A stretch of 45,979 nt of DNA from Bacteroidota bacterium (GCA_947460595.1 CANHGS010000025.1:1-45979), one strand, 5' to 3'. Numbered from the stretch's first letter, positions 33,423-42,290 are shown. The notes: a model not told the origin generated them from the letters alone. Made by a program: numbers and translations.

Positions 33423-35261
33423 ATGAGTTATGCCTCCTTGGAAGAATGTTTGATAGATTTAGAGAAAAATGGTCATTTGGTTAGGATCAAAGAAGAAGTT
33501 GATCCCTATCTAGAAATGGCTGCCATTCATTTGCGGGTCTATGCGGCGCAAGGGCCAGCCCTGCTGTTTGAAAACGTGAAAGGCTCTAAATTTAGAGCAG
33601 CTTCCAATATCTATGGTACCATGGAGCGCAGTAAGTTTATCTTTAGAAAGAGTTTTCAATTGGTGCAAGACTTGATTGCGTTAAAGGGAGATCCCATAAA
33701 AGCCATTAAACATCCCATTGACAATTTTAAAGCTGGCTTGGCTGCGCTAAAAGCTTTACCCCTAAAGAATCCTATTAGTAAGCCTGTTTTATACCAAGAA
33801 ATTAGCATTGACCAATTACCACTGATTCAGCACTGGCCAGGTGATGGGGGAGCATTTGTAACCCTTCCTCAGGTATATACGGAAGACATTGATCAGCCTG
33901 GTATTATGCATGCCAATTTGGGGATGTATCGTGTTCAATTAACCGGTAATGACTATATAACCAATCAAGAAATTGGATTGCATTATCAGTTGCATAGAGG
34001 TATTGGCGTACACCAAACAAAGGCTAATAAACTGGGTCAACCACTGAAAGTAAGTTGTTTTGTTGGAGGACCTCCTTCACACGCGGTATCAGCTGTGATG
34101 CCCTTGCCAGAAGGGATTAGTGAAATGACATTTGCCGGCGTATTGGGTGGTAGAAGGTTTAGATATGCTTACCAAGATGGTTATGCCATTAGCACCGATG
34201 CAGATTTTGTCATAACAGGAGAAGTCTATCCGGGAGAAAATAAACCAGAGGGTCCATTTGGAGACCATTTGGGCTATTATAGTTTAACGCATCCTTTTCC
34301 TTTAATGCGTGTTCACAAAGTATATGCTCGTAAAGATGCCATTTGGGCATTTACAGTGGTAGGTAGACCACCACAGGAAGATACCAGTTTTGGAGATTTA
34401 ATACATGAATTAACAGGTGCCGCTATTCCCATGGAAGTGCCGGGTTTAAAGGAAGTTCATGCAGTGGATGCTGCTGGTGTTCACCCCTTATTATTGGCCA
34501 TTGGTTCAGAACGATACACACCCTATACCCCAACCAAACAGCCGGCTGAATTATTAACCATTGCCAATCATGTGTTGGGCACTGGACAGTTAAGTTTGGC
34601 TAAATTTTTGTTTATCACAGCGGATGATACCAATCAATTAAGAACTAGGAATATTCCAGCCTATTTGCAATTTGTCTTAGAAAGAATTCATTTAGAAAGA
34701 GACTTACATTTTCATACCCAAACTACCATGGATACCTTGGATTATTCCGGAACGGGTTTGAATGCTGGAAGTAAAGTAGTGTTTGCTGCTTATGGTAATC
34801 CCATTAGAACATTGGAAAAAGAGGTACCTAGTATTTTACAGGAATTAACTTTATTTGAGCAGCCAAACATAGCCTTACCTGGCGTAGTTGTTTTACAAGC
34901 AAAGGCCTTTATTAATTATCCGCAAACCCTTATAGAAATAGCCTCTTTAAATGAACAGTTATTACCCCACTTAGACGCATTGAAAGGGGTTCCCTTTATT
35001 GTTTTAGCAGATGACGCTAGTTTTACTGCAGAGACCTTAAACAACTTTTTATGGGTAGCATTTACTAGGTGCAATCCATCGCACGATATTCATGGAATTG
35101 CAGCATTTCAGACCAATAAACATTGGGGTTGTAATGGTCCCTTGGTTATAGATGCCAGAATCAAGCCGCATCATGCGCCTGTATTAGTAACAGACCCAGA
35201 AGTTGAAAAAAAGATTGACCGTTTATTTGAGAAAGGGGGAAGTTTATATGGGATTAATTAG
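33423..35261 (+). CDS. UbiD-family decarboxylase (menaquinone-pathway type)
   Basis: A 612-aa prenylated-FMN-dependent decarboxylase. Family segments include [16 protein letters not shown] (cofactor-binding region), [12 protein letters not shown], and [12 protein letters not shown], which carries the conserved catalytic acidic residue. The C-terminal extension of about 120 aa is normal for the larger Bacteroidota members, which are usually annotated as menaquinone biosynthesis decarboxylases. No ubiX (prFMN synthase) or mqn/men gene is adjacent, so the substrate is inferred only from family membership. Its stop overlaps the convergent DUF2452 gene by 8 bases (35254-35261). Confidence 0.85.
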   Translation: MSYASLEECLIDLEKNGHLVRIKEEVDPYLEMAAIHLRVYAAQGPALLFENVKGSKFRAASNIYGTMERSKFIFRKSFQLVQDLIALKGDPIKAIKHPIDNFKAGLAALKALPLKNPISKPVLYQEISIDQLPLIQHWPGDGGAFVTLPQVYTEDIDQPGIMHANLGMYRVQLTGNDYITNQEIGLHYQLHRGIGVHQTKANKLGQPLKVSCFVGGPPSHAVSAVMPLPEGISEMTFAGVLGGRRFRYAYQDGYAISTDADFVITGEVYPGENKPEGPFGDHLGYYSLTHPFPLMRVHKVYARKDAIWAFTVVGRPPQEDTSFGDLIHELTGAAIPMEVPGLKEVHAVDAAGVHPLLLAIGSERYTPYTPTKQPAELLTIANHVLGTGQLSLAKFLFITADDTNQLRTRNIPAYLQFVLERIHLERDLHFHTQTTMDTLDYSGTGLNAGSKVVFAAYGNPIRTLEKEVPSILQELTLFEQPNIALPGVVVLQAKAFINYPQTLIEIASLNEQLLPHLDALKGVPFIVLADDASFTAETLNNFLWVAFTRCNPSHDIHGIAAFQTNKHWGCNGPLVIDARIKPHHAPVLVTDPEVEKKIDRLFEKGGSLYGIN

Positions 35262-36054
35262 GTTCATTTAATTCTACCCAGGTATGGTCTGCCAAAAGTC
35301 TTACCGTAGAAACAAATTGTTTAAAAGGGCCTGATCCTCCCCATTCCTGTGGCGCTACCAAGGATAGTAAATGAGAGCCATCCCTTCTTTCATATAAGTG
35401 ATAAATTTGACCTATTTGAGGTTTGAAATTGAGTTTGGCTTCATAAATCATCATGCTCAATTCCTTTCTTTTTCTGATCTCTTGTGCTTGTCTGGCTAGT
35501 AATTCTATTTGTTGCCTAATCTGGTCCAATTGCATATTGGTCTGCTCTTCCATGGCAGAAAGGGCTTTATGCTTGATTACCCCTTCCTTGGTTGGTCTAA
35601 TTGCTACGCTACCTACTGATGAAGCATAAGGGAGTACGCTCATCTGTTTGTGATAGATTTCAATATTGGTAAAGGGATTAGCTGCTTCATCTTTTCCCTG
35701 TTGGGTCAATTTCAAATGACCATTCTGTAAAATCTCATGCGTGACCACCAAAACTATTTGGTCATCTTTAAAGAATTGGCATTGAATAGTAGATGCATTT
35801 AAAACACTTGCCTGTATAAAATTTGCAAAATCTAGGTTTTCTAAGGGCCTATGAGTATCATCGGGAATCATCTCATATTGGCTATAAAACGCCTGATTTT
35901 CAAGGCTTACCCAGTTAATGCTAATACTTAGAGCATGACCATTTTTAATGGATTCAATCTTATAGTTGCCGCTCTTTGGCGCAAAACCTTTTTGAAAATC
36001 ACATTTTTCTGGAAACAATTGCCAACTGGCAAGAAAATTATAAGCTTGTACCAT
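35254..36054 (-). CDS. DUF2452 protein with extra N-terminal domain
   Basis: A 266-aa cytosolic protein starting at the ATG at 36054 (MVQAYNFL...); a longer in-frame extension would run through the terminator of the upstream gene and is rejected. Residues 1-130 form a beta-rich, lipocalin-like-looking domain with no recognised family. Residues 138-262 match DUF2452: YASSVGSVAIRP, a helical Gln/Arg-rich segment (170-200), IGQIYHLYERRDGS, LSLVAPQEWGG and LLADHTWVEL. DUF2452 also occurs in eukaryotes (C1orf50) and has no known function. The two-domain layout is the unusual part, since bacterial DUF2452 proteins are often single-domain. It is convergent with the UbiD gene and overlaps it by 8 bases. 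Confidence 0.7.
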   Translation of the reverse strand: MVQAYNFLASWQLFPEKCDFQKGFAPKSGNYKIESIKNGHALSISINWVSLENQAFYSQYEMIPDDTHRPLENLDFANFIQASVLNASTIQCQFFKDDQIVLVVTHEILQNGHLKLTQQGKDEAANPFTNIEIYHKQMSVLPYASSVGSVAIRPTKEGVIKHKALSAMEEQTNMQLDQIRQQIELLARQAQEIRKRKELSMMIYEAKLNFKPQIGQIYHLYERRDGSHLLSLVAPQEWGGSGPFKQFVSTVRLLADHTWVELNEPN

Positions 36055-36120
36055 ATTTTTTGAACCAGATTTCCCAGTTGTGAAATTATAACAAAGCAGA
36101 TAATTAATTGTTGGATCCCA

Positions 36121-36153
36121 AAAAAAGAAAGCCCCGATCATTCGGGGCTTTCT
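36121..36153 (-). terminator. Terminator of the DUF2911 gene
   Basis: A perfect 12-bp GC-rich stem (36126-36137 with 36142-36153) closes the loop TCAT, followed on the minus strand by six Ts (complement of 36121-36126). It separates the DUF2911 gene from the DUF2452 gene and fixes the latter's start downstream. Confidence 0.93.
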
Positions 36154-36168
36154 CAATAAAATAGTTGC

Positions 36169-36684
36169 TTATTTAACTTGAAATACTACTCGGTTGTCAC
36201 CCCAATACAAAGTGATACCACCAGATTTTGCTATTTCAAAAGTCATTCTCTCATGAAATTCTGGTGCTTTATCTGCCTTTGCTTTTACGCGAAGGGCATC
36301 ATCGGCTTCTTTGTATTGAAAGGCTCCCATTTGTTTAAAGGTCTTATTGAAAATGATGGTCCATTCTCCATTATTCACAACAGAAAATAATCCGTATTTA
36401 CCTGCAGGAAGTTTTTGACCCTGTACTAAAATGTCTTTGCTTGTTTCAAATACGGTTGCTTCATTGGCGCCGGTTCTCCAAATTTTACCAGGCATGGGTT
36501 CAAGATTAGTACCAATGGTACGGCCTTTTACGGCTGGTTGGCTATAGTCAATGGTAATAGATGCACCAGAAACAATGGTTTCCGTTACTTTGGCTGCTGG
36601 GCTTGGCTTTGGTTTTGCATCCTGGGCCATAATTGCTTGTCCTATCAACAAAGCAAAAGAGGATAGAAGAATCAGTTTTTTCAT
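36169..36684 (-). CDS. Secreted DUF2911 protein
   Basis: A 171-aa protein with a signal peptide (about 1-20, cleavage after MAQ). The body fits DUF2911: ITIDYSQPAVKGR, PGKIWRTGANEAT, the LPAGKYGLF turn, and a final beta-strand near FQVK. The family is small, exported and common in Bacteroidota; its function is unknown. Some relatives carry a TPR extension, which is absent here. It is ended by the terminator at 36121-36153. Confidence 0.88.
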   Translation of the reverse strand: MKKLILLSSFALLIGQAIMAQDAKPKPSPAAKVTETIVSGASITIDYSQPAVKGRTIGTNLEPMPGKIWRTGANEATVFETSKDILVQGQKLPAGKYGLFSVVNNGEWTIIFNKTFKQMGAFQYKEADDALRVKAKADKAPEFHERMTFEIAKSGGITLYWGDNRVVFQVK

Positions 36685-36752
36685 TTGATGTTTTGTTAGA
36701 ATGGAAAACTAATGAAAAAAAATCAGCTAACCCTGTATTTAGATAGTTGGGT

Positions 36753-38606
36753 TTAGTTTACACGCACAAAATCAGGCTTTTTAACCAAGGAACTATTGTA
36801 TTTGTATTGTAAAGCCGTATTAAAAACAATATTCCAAACAGGCATACTATTGATGGTTCTAGGGTAAAAGGAAGCCCTTAATTCCATGGTGCCAAAAACC
36901 AGGTTTTCATTTCTGGTTCTTACACCAAGCCCTAAAGCAGTATAAAGGTCGCCCTTGGCAATGGGTTGTCCTGATTCTTTTAAATAAGAAAGATTGGTAA
37001 AACCAAAGGGCGCAAAATTAAAACCAAAAAATTTCCAGGTATTATAAAAGACGGACTCACAATTGGCGGTAGCTCTAAAACTGATTTTGGAATTGAGATT
37101 GTTAAAATCCGGAATGCCATAAATACTAGAAAGTCTCAAAGGATCATTCAATCGGGTATTTATTTGTTCCGTAAGACTGCCGCTCAAGAAGTGTCTGACC
37201 AACCATTTGCTATTCCCTATTTTTCTTAGTCTGGTAAAAGTTTCAACTGCAGTTAGGAAACTCAAGTCTTCTAGTCTTTGATTACCATAATAACCTCCAA
37301 AACGCAGCACATAGTTGAGATAATTCTTTTTTCTAGTAAAATAGTTTCGTTGATAGTCAAAACCCAAATAGGGTCTTGATATATTATTTCTATTGGTCCA
37401 GCCACCAATCAATGACATAGAAAATCCTTCTGGAACGTCCTCATTCCTTCCAAATCCATAAATAAAATTGGTATGATAATAGTTCTGTTCAAAAACGGTT
37501 AAAGCGCCTAAAACGGTGGCCAAGTCACTGTAATCACTACTGTAGTTGGTTTGATAGTATTTTGGAATGGTTTCATATCTTCTATAAATACCTCTTATTG
37601 AAAGCAAGTGCTTTAATCGTTTATTGATTTCAACATTAGATAAATGTTTTTTGGTACCAATATTATACCCTAGCCAACTATCAAAAATACGGTATCGATA
37701 GTTGAAATCGGATTCAAAAACGGAGTCATTCAAATACCTATTGCTGGTAAATCGCAATGCTGTTTCATAAGATCCTGTCCATTTTCTATAAGGACTAACC
37801 AAGGGAAGTTCTGCTTTAATATAGACAACTGTTTCCTCCTTTCTTCCGCTGTTAAATGCTGGATTAATATTGCTATAAACTGCGCTTAAGTCAATAAAGC
37901 TTCCTCCTATATTTCGTTTCAAATATTGGGCAGATAATCCATATTTAGGGTTTCGGTCTAGGTCAATTAGATTGGCTAAAGCAACCCTATCGCCTGTACC
38001 AACCAGGTTGTCATCGTTGATTTCAAAATTCAACATTTTTGCAGATCCCAGGTCTGCACTACCCCCAATTGGAAAGACGTCTTTACAAACTACAATAAGG
38101 TCTACTTGGTCAGCATTTTCATCATTTTGTCTTACCAAAATATTGGCGTCTTGTAGGAAACTGATATCGCGCAAGAAGCGCTCATTATCTGCCACCAATG
38201 CCGGATAGAGCGTATCTTTTTCTTTAAAGAACAGATTTTTTTTGATGATTTTATCAGAAGTGTTTGGGTGTAAGCGATTCCCAATATCATTGAAAAAGTT
38301 TTTAATGAATTTGGAGGTATCATTTACAGTGCCATTAAAGCCTGGTTTTTGAATATAGATGTGACGGATTGTTTTTCCTTTGAAAATGGCATAACGCGCT
38401 TCATTTTTAAAAAAACCCGAGTCCGCGGAAATGGGGATGTCTCCACTCACTGAAATACTTTTTCCAATTTTTCCTAAAATGCCTTTTTTCTTGGCTAGGA
38501 AAAAAGTGTCTGGCACAGGTTTTTCTTGACCCAAGACCCAATTTGGGTATTGGCTTAGGGTTAATACGATTAATAGTATGGAATATATGGTATTCCTATA
38601 GCTCAT
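36753..38606 (-). CDS. Omp85/BamA-like outer membrane barrel protein
   Basis: A 617-aa outer-membrane protein with a signal peptide (about 1-26, VLGQ). Residues about 75-175 look like a single POTRA-type domain (IRHIYIQKPGF... through VDLIVVCKDV). From about 180 onward, long amphipathic strands form a barrel, with the GGSADLGSAKMLNFEINDDNLVGTGDRV segment typical of surface-antigen barrels near its start. Unlike BamA it has one POTRA-like part and no obvious terminal aromatic residue (it ends VRVN). It may insert, export or anchor something, but the partner is unknown. A -7 box TATCTTTG lies 5 bp upstream. The DUF2911 gene lies downstream in the opposite-end neighbourhood but 68 bp away on the same strand. 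Confidence 0.75.
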   Translation of the reverse strand: MSYRNTIYSILLIVLTLSQYPNWVLGQEKPVPDTFFLAKKKGILGKIGKSISVSGDIPISADSGFFKNEARYAIFKGKTIRHIYIQKPGFNGTVNDTSKFIKNFFNDIGNRLHPNTSDKIIKKNLFFKEKDTLYPALVADNERFLRDISFLQDANILVRQNDENADQVDLIVVCKDVFPIGGSADLGSAKMLNFEINDDNLVGTGDRVALANLIDLDRNPKYGLSAQYLKRNIGGSFIDLSAVYSNINPAFNSGRKEETVVYIKAELPLVSPYRKWTGSYETALRFTSNRYLNDSVFESDFNYRYRIFDSWLGYNIGTKKHLSNVEINKRLKHLLSIRGIYRRYETIPKYYQTNYSSDYSDLATVLGALTVFEQNYYHTNFIYGFGRNEDVPEGFSMSLIGGWTNRNNISRPYLGFDYQRNYFTRKKNYLNYVLRFGGYYGNQRLEDLSFLTAVETFTRLRKIGNSKWLVRHFLSGSLTEQINTRLNDPLRLSSIYGIPDFNNLNSKISFRATANCESVFYNTWKFFGFNFAPFGFTNLSYLKESGQPIAKGDLYTALGLGVRTRNENLVFGTMELRASFYPRTINSMPVWNIVFNTALQYKYNSSLVKKPDFVRVN

Positions 38607-38611
38607 CTTAG

Positions 38612-38619
38612 CAAAGATA
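38612..38619 (-). promoter_or_regulatory. Promoter -7 box of the Omp85-like gene
   Basis: TATCTTTG on the minus strand matches TAnnTTTG, 5 bp before the ATG. TTTG lies 23 bp upstream, close to consensus spacing. Confidence 0.5.
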
Positions 38620-38696
38620 AAGCCTTAGCCAATGGCTTGTCTCAAAAGCCTTTGCCCCATAATAAGAAGATCCAGATCTATTTAGTTACATTCAAA

Positions 38697-38741
38697 AGAT
38701 TCCTTAAATTGTACTATAATTAAGTAGGAGATTCCTTAAAT
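38697..38741. repeat. 13-bp direct repeat upstream of the sugar isomerase-like gene
   Basis: The 13-mer AGATTCCTTAAAT occurs perfectly at 38697-38709 and 38729-38741. The start-to-start distance is 32 bp, about three helical turns, so both copies face the same side of DNA. The second copy ends 17 bp before the ATG at 38759. It looks like an operator for a dimeric or cooperative regulator, but no regulator gene is adjacent. Confidence 0.6.
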
Positions 38742-38758
38742 AATGTAAAAATTGATCT

Positions 38759-39676
38759 ATGCTTGCTTCAAGAAGAAATTTTCTAGCTCAAACTAGCTTA
38801 TTGTTAGCTGGTGCAGCAACTATGCCTCATCATTTGTTTGCAAATACTGCTGCTAGATCTGTATTAGGTGTGCAGCTTTATTCTGTTAGAAATGACATGA
38901 AAAAAGATCCAGTTGGAACTTTGAAACAATTGGCAGCCATGGGATATCGCAACGTAGAGCATGCTAATTATGTAGATAGAAAATTTTACGGATTTACGGC
39001 AAAGGAATTTAAAAAGGTATTGGATGATTTGGGCCTAAAAATGCCCAGTGGTCACACAGTAATGGAAAGATTACATTGGGATACCGCTAAAAAAGATTTT
39101 ACTGATTCATGGAAAAATACCGTAGAAGACGCGGCCATTGTTGGCCAACAATACGTGATTAGTCCCTGGTTAGACGAGCAGCTTAGAAAAACCTATGATG
39201 GGCTTTTGGCCTATATGGATGTCTTTAATAAATCTGGCGAATTGTGTAAAAAGTCAGGGATGAAATTTGGCTATCATAACCACAATTTTGAGTTCAGTAC
39301 CAAATTAAACAATCAAAAAGTTTTTGATATTATGGTCAAGCATACTGATCCATCGTTGGTTGCTCAGCAATTAGATATAGGAAATATGTATGGTGCAGGA
39401 GGCAGGGCCTTAGAAATTGTAAAGCAATACCCAGGTCGTTTTGAATTAATGCACGTGAAAGATGAGATTAAAACTGCCACCAAGGGTGAAATGGAAGACG
39501 GTTATGAAAGCACGGTGTTAGGTAATGGAGTGGTTGGTGTAAAAGAAATAATTGACCAAGGCCGTAAAATAGGCGGGACCATTCATTTTGTGGTGGAGCA
39601 GGAGTCTTATCAGCAATTAACTCCTCTCCAATCTATGAAAGCAGATTTTGAGTCTATGAAAAAATGGGGATATTAA
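38759..39676 (+). CDS. Tat-exported sugar phosphate isomerase/epimerase-like protein
   Basis: A 305-aa protein with a twin-arginine signal (SRRNFLAQ, residues 4-11, then a hydrophobic stretch and FANTA near 30). The mature part is an AP-endonuclease-2/xylose-isomerase-like TIM barrel: VLGVQLYSVRNDM at the first strand, FGYHNHNFEF with metal-ligand His, VAQQLDIGNMYGAGG, FELMHVKDE, and a final VVEQESY with Glu. These match a family of secreted metal-dependent sugar-modifying enzymes common in Bacteroidota, often with sugar oxidoreductase partners that are not seen here. The substrate is unknown. A 13-bp direct repeat precedes the gene, and its stop is 1 bp from the convergent GNAT gene. Confidence 0.87.
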   Translation: MLASRRNFLAQTSLLLAGAATMPHHLFANTAARSVLGVQLYSVRNDMKKDPVGTLKQLAAMGYRNVEHANYVDRKFYGFTAKEFKKVLDDLGLKMPSGHTVMERLHWDTAKKDFTDSWKNTVEDAAIVGQQYVISPWLDEQLRKTYDGLLAYMDVFNKSGELCKKSGMKFGYHNHNFEFSTKLNNQKVFDIMVKHTDPSLVAQQLDIGNMYGAGGRALEIVKQYPGRFELMHVKDEIKTATKGEMEDGYESTVLGNGVVGVKEIIDQGRKIGGTIHFVVEQESYQQLTPLQSMKADFESMKKWGY

Positions 39677-39677
39677 A

Positions 39678-40199
39678 CTAGAGTTTTTTTTCCATCACAA
39701 TAAATTCTAAAGGCTGTTTCTGAATCCCAAATTTAGGGTCATTTGGAAACGGCCTTTTTTCACCGGTAAGCTGATAGCCCCTTCGCTCATAATAAGCAAT
39801 CAGTTCTGCTCTTACACTAATAACGGTCATTTCTATATGGGTCTTTCCTAGTTTTAAAGCAAATTCTTCAGAAGCTTGCATCAAGTATTTACCAATGCCA
39901 GCACCTTGATTAGTTGGTTCTACCGTGAGCATTCCAAGATAGATTTTAGTTGATTTTTCTAGGAGTGAAACGCAACCAATAATCTTTTCCGCTGGATCTG
40001 TGGCTTTTAGAAAATGTTGGCCAGGCGTATTCATTTGTTCCAACATTGTCTCTGGAATTACTCGCAGGCCATCTAATAGATCGGCTTCCGTTGTCCAACC
40101 TTTTTTAGAATAATCTCCCCTGTAGGCACTGTTGACCAGTAAAACTAAGGCTGGAATATCAGCAATGGTAGCACTAGTAATGGTAATTACTTCATTCAT
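39678..40199 (-). CDS. GNAT-family N-acetyltransferase
   Basis: A 173-aa acetyltransferase. The acetyl-CoA-binding signature QGAGIGKYLM (about 97-106) follows the strand LGMLTVEP, and YYERRGYQ marks the C-terminal part of the fold. The substrate (amino acid, small molecule or protein N-terminus) cannot be deduced. It ends 1 bp from the stop of the convergent isomerase-like gene, and is divergent from the acetoacetate-decarboxylase-like gene. A -7-like TATCTTTA lies 4 bp upstream. Confidence 0.88.
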   Translation of the reverse strand: MNEVITITSATIADIPALVLLVNSAYRGDYSKKGWTTEADLLDGLRVIPETMLEQMNTPGQHFLKATDPAEKIIGCVSLLEKSTKIYLGMLTVEPTNQGAGIGKYLMQASEEFALKLGKTHIEMTVISVRAELIAYYERRGYQLTGEKRPFPNDPKFGIQKQPLEFIVMEKKL

Positions 40200-40203
40200 C
40201 CCA

Positions 40204-40211
40204 TAAAGATA
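40204..40211 (-). promoter_or_regulatory. Possible -7 box of the GNAT gene
   Basis: TATCTTTA on the minus strand differs from TAnnTTTG at the last base and ends 4 bp before the ATG. Confidence 0.3.
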
Positions 40212-40286
40212 AGTACTTGCAAGATTGCTGATTCAGCTACTGCTAATAAATACAAAACCATTACAAAGTATTACATTGCAATAGAG

Positions 40287-40946
40287 ATGATTGAGCCAAC
40301 CATTCCATATCAAGTTTGCCCTGCTCCTTGGCGTTTGAAAGGTGAAGGGTATTTACTATTGTATCGCTTTTCAGACCATTTTTTAATGAAGGAGGGGTTT
40401 ATTTCTGAGGAGCTCAGGGCTTCCCTTTGGATGAATATTGGTTTAGTAATGTTGGTCAATTATCAGGAATCTCCAGTGGGACCCTATGGAGAATTGTTGT
40501 TTATACCTGGCATGTTTCAGGTTAATGGAAAATATTATTGGCATATTTCTAAGATCTATGTAAGCTCATTAGATTCAGTAATGAATGGAAGAGAAAATTG
40601 GGGTATCCCAAAAGAATTGGCCCAATTTGAATTTAAACAGTTGTCGCCAGCATCTCAATCCATCAAAGTTGCATTGAATGATCAAGTAGTTTTTAGCAGT
40701 CATTTCAAAAAAAGCAAAATTGGATTACCATTGCATACGTCTATGTTCCCATTTCAATTTATTCAGCCCCTAGATGGTAAACATTATATTACTCATCCAA
40801 AAGGGAGTGGAAAGGCTTATTTCTCAAAGATGAATGGGGTAGAAACAGGAGAGGGGCTTTTTCCAAGTATTGGATCTCAGAAGCGATTGGCCTGTATGCA
40901 TATTCCTGATTTTAAACTAGCATTTCCCATACCCCATTTTATATAG
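40287..40946 (+). CDS. Acetoacetate decarboxylase-like protein
   Basis: A 219-aa protein matching the acetoacetate decarboxylase (ADC) superfamily: YQESPVGPYGELLFIPG (59-75), a HISKIYVSS strand, and GRENWGIPKELAQF (101-114). True ADC uses a Schiff-base lysine; the Lys in WGIPKE is in the right neighbourhood but the assignment is uncertain, and several ADC-like proteins have other activities. The SDR gene begins on the last base of its stop codon, so the two are coupled and likely work on the same small molecule. Confidence 0.78.
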   Translation: MIEPTIPYQVCPAPWRLKGEGYLLLYRFSDHFLMKEGFISEELRASLWMNIGLVMLVNYQESPVGPYGELLFIPGMFQVNGKYYWHISKIYVSSLDSVMNGRENWGIPKELAQFEFKQLSPASQSIKVALNDQVVFSSHFKKSKIGLPLHTSMFPFQFIQPLDGKHYITHPKGSGKAYFSKMNGVETGEGLFPSIGSQKRLACMHIPDFKLAFPIPHFI

Positions 40947-41713
40947 TGTCATTTAACCAACAACATATTGTAATTACGGGTGCCTCATCGGGCATTGGCA
41001 GAGCGCTGGTGATGGAATTGGCAAACTATCATTGTCATGTTTTGGCTATTGATAAAGACGCAATAGGTTTAAGACAATTGTCTTTAGACATGGAAACTTC
41101 CAGGATACAGTTGCAGATGCTAGAATTGGATTTAGCCAATCTTTTGCAGATACAACAATTGGTTCCTTTGGCATTAGAAAAGCTAGGGAGGATAGACCTG
41201 TTTTTTGCTAATGCGGGTTTTGCCCTTTATGGAAGTTTTGGGTCCCAGGACTTTAGTGCAAGACAGGCTCAATTACAGGTAAATTTAGTAGCACCACTAG
41301 AGGGACTATATCAAATGTTGCAAATTGCCCAAGGCCGTCCTTTTAGTTATATCATTACGGCATCAGCTATGGCTAAAACGGGTATGCCCAATTATGCCAT
41401 GTATGCGGCTACCAAAGCAGCACTAGATCGTTTTGCAGATTGTTTTAGATTTGAGCATCATCCTGGATGTCATTTAATGCTAGTATACCCCATTGCAACA
41501 AGAACAGACTTTTTTAAAAGCCATGAGTCTATTCCTTTGCCATGGCCATCACAATCTCCCCAGAAAGTGGCACAATCAATTTTAAAAGCAGTTTTTAAGA
41601 AAAAGAAAGCAGTGTATCCTTCTTTTTTGTTTCAGTGTATGATTTCGCTACAGTTGATTAACCAATGGCTCATGTATCCCTATCAACTTTGGAATAAGCC
41701 TAAGCAGGATTAA
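40946..41713 (+). CDS. Short-chain dehydrogenase/reductase
   Basis: A 255-aa classical SDR oxidoreductase. The nucleotide-binding motif TGASSGIG (11-18), the NAG motif (89-91) and catalytic Ser140, Tyr153 and Lys157 (YAATK) are all present. The C-terminal 30 residues are hydrophobic and may touch the membrane. The GTG start at 40946 shares its first base with the stop of the ADC-like gene, indicating translational coupling. The substrate is unknown; a keto or hydroxy lipid is one possibility given the nearby acyl-ACP desaturase. It overlaps the convergent gene's 3' end by 14 bases. Confidence 0.88.
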   Translation: MSFNQQHIVITGASSGIGRALVMELANYHCHVLAIDKDAIGLRQLSLDMETSRIQLQMLELDLANLLQIQQLVPLALEKLGRIDLFFANAGFALYGSFGSQDFSARQAQLQVNLVAPLEGLYQMLQIAQGRPFSYIITASAMAKTGMPNYAMYAATKAALDRFADCFRFEHHPGCHLMLVYPIATRTDFFKSHESIPLPWPSQSPQKVAQSILKAVFKKKKAVYPSFLFQCMISLQLINQWLMYPYQLWNKPKQD

Positions 41714-42290
41714 AAGAAAAGGGATTATTCCTTTGAAGCATCTGAAAAGCTTTAATGGTTCTATTAATCCTGAATTTATTAAAGGTTACCGCTGCTTTTC
41801 CCATAGTACTCACGCCATTAATGCCAGCTAACCCTTGCATGGTCCATTTGTAATTTTGTCGGTTGCGATGGTGCCAGTTTTCTTTACGTATTTGTCCTAC
41901 TGGGAAAATATAAATATATCCATGCTTTATCAGATAATGACTCTGAGCATCAAGTGTTACAGTATTTGCCCAATGTTCTATAGTTTCTATGGTATCTGAA
42001 TGGGTAGGATCAATAACCATGGCAGATTGTCCTGTGTCCAACATGGTTGGGAGCATAATGGCAACATGGTAATTCCATTTGTTTTTTAAGCTTCCCATAT
42101 TTCTTTTGAGGAAATACCCACTAAATACCCAGGCCTTAAAATGAGGAATCTGCCATTGTGTTAACAAGATAGCAATGGCTTCTGCTCTGTCTTCACAATT
42201 GTGTATGTCTCCCCAGTTAAACAAGGGATGTTGGGAAAAATATTCATTTACCTGAATAGCTTGGTCATTGGTTAAAAATACTGAACCCAA
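41700..42290 (-). CDS. Protein-glutaminase-like cysteine hydrolase, cytosolic
   Basis: A 196-aa protein counted from a TTG at 42290. A Cys-His-Asp triad is visible: C32 in HNCEDRAEA, H75 in WNYHVAIM and D94 in MVIDPTH. The spacing (43 then 19) is close to that in Chryseobacterium protein-glutaminase (C/H/D at 156/197/217 as recalled), and the WxYHVA and IDP contexts agree, so a Gln-deamidase_2-type fold is inferred. It lacks a signal peptide, unlike secreted protein-glutaminases. No ATG precedes the catalytic Cys; the frame stays open back to a TGA inside the desaturase gene, so a non-ATG start overlapping the desaturase stop is also possible. It is downstream of and probably cotranscribed with the desaturase. 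Confidence 0.7.
   Translation of the reverse strand: MGSVFLTNDQAIQVNEYFSQHPLFNWGDIHNCEDRAEAIAILLTQWQIPHFKAWVFSGYFLKRNMGSLKNKWNYHVAIMLPTMLDTGQSAMVIDPTHSDTIETIEHWANTVTLDAQSHYLIKHGYIYIFPVGQIRKENWHHRNRQNYKWTMQGLAGINGVSTMGKAAVTFNKFRINRTIKAFQMLQRNNPFSFNPA

Noticed and set aside
36055..36156. Upstream extension of the DUF2452 gene
   Set aside because: It would translate the terminator hairpin of the DUF2911 gene and adds no conserved sequence.
36685..36752. Possible terminator after the Omp85-like gene
   Set aside because: Only a 5-bp stem with a long loop is visible and the T run is six bases away, too weak to call.
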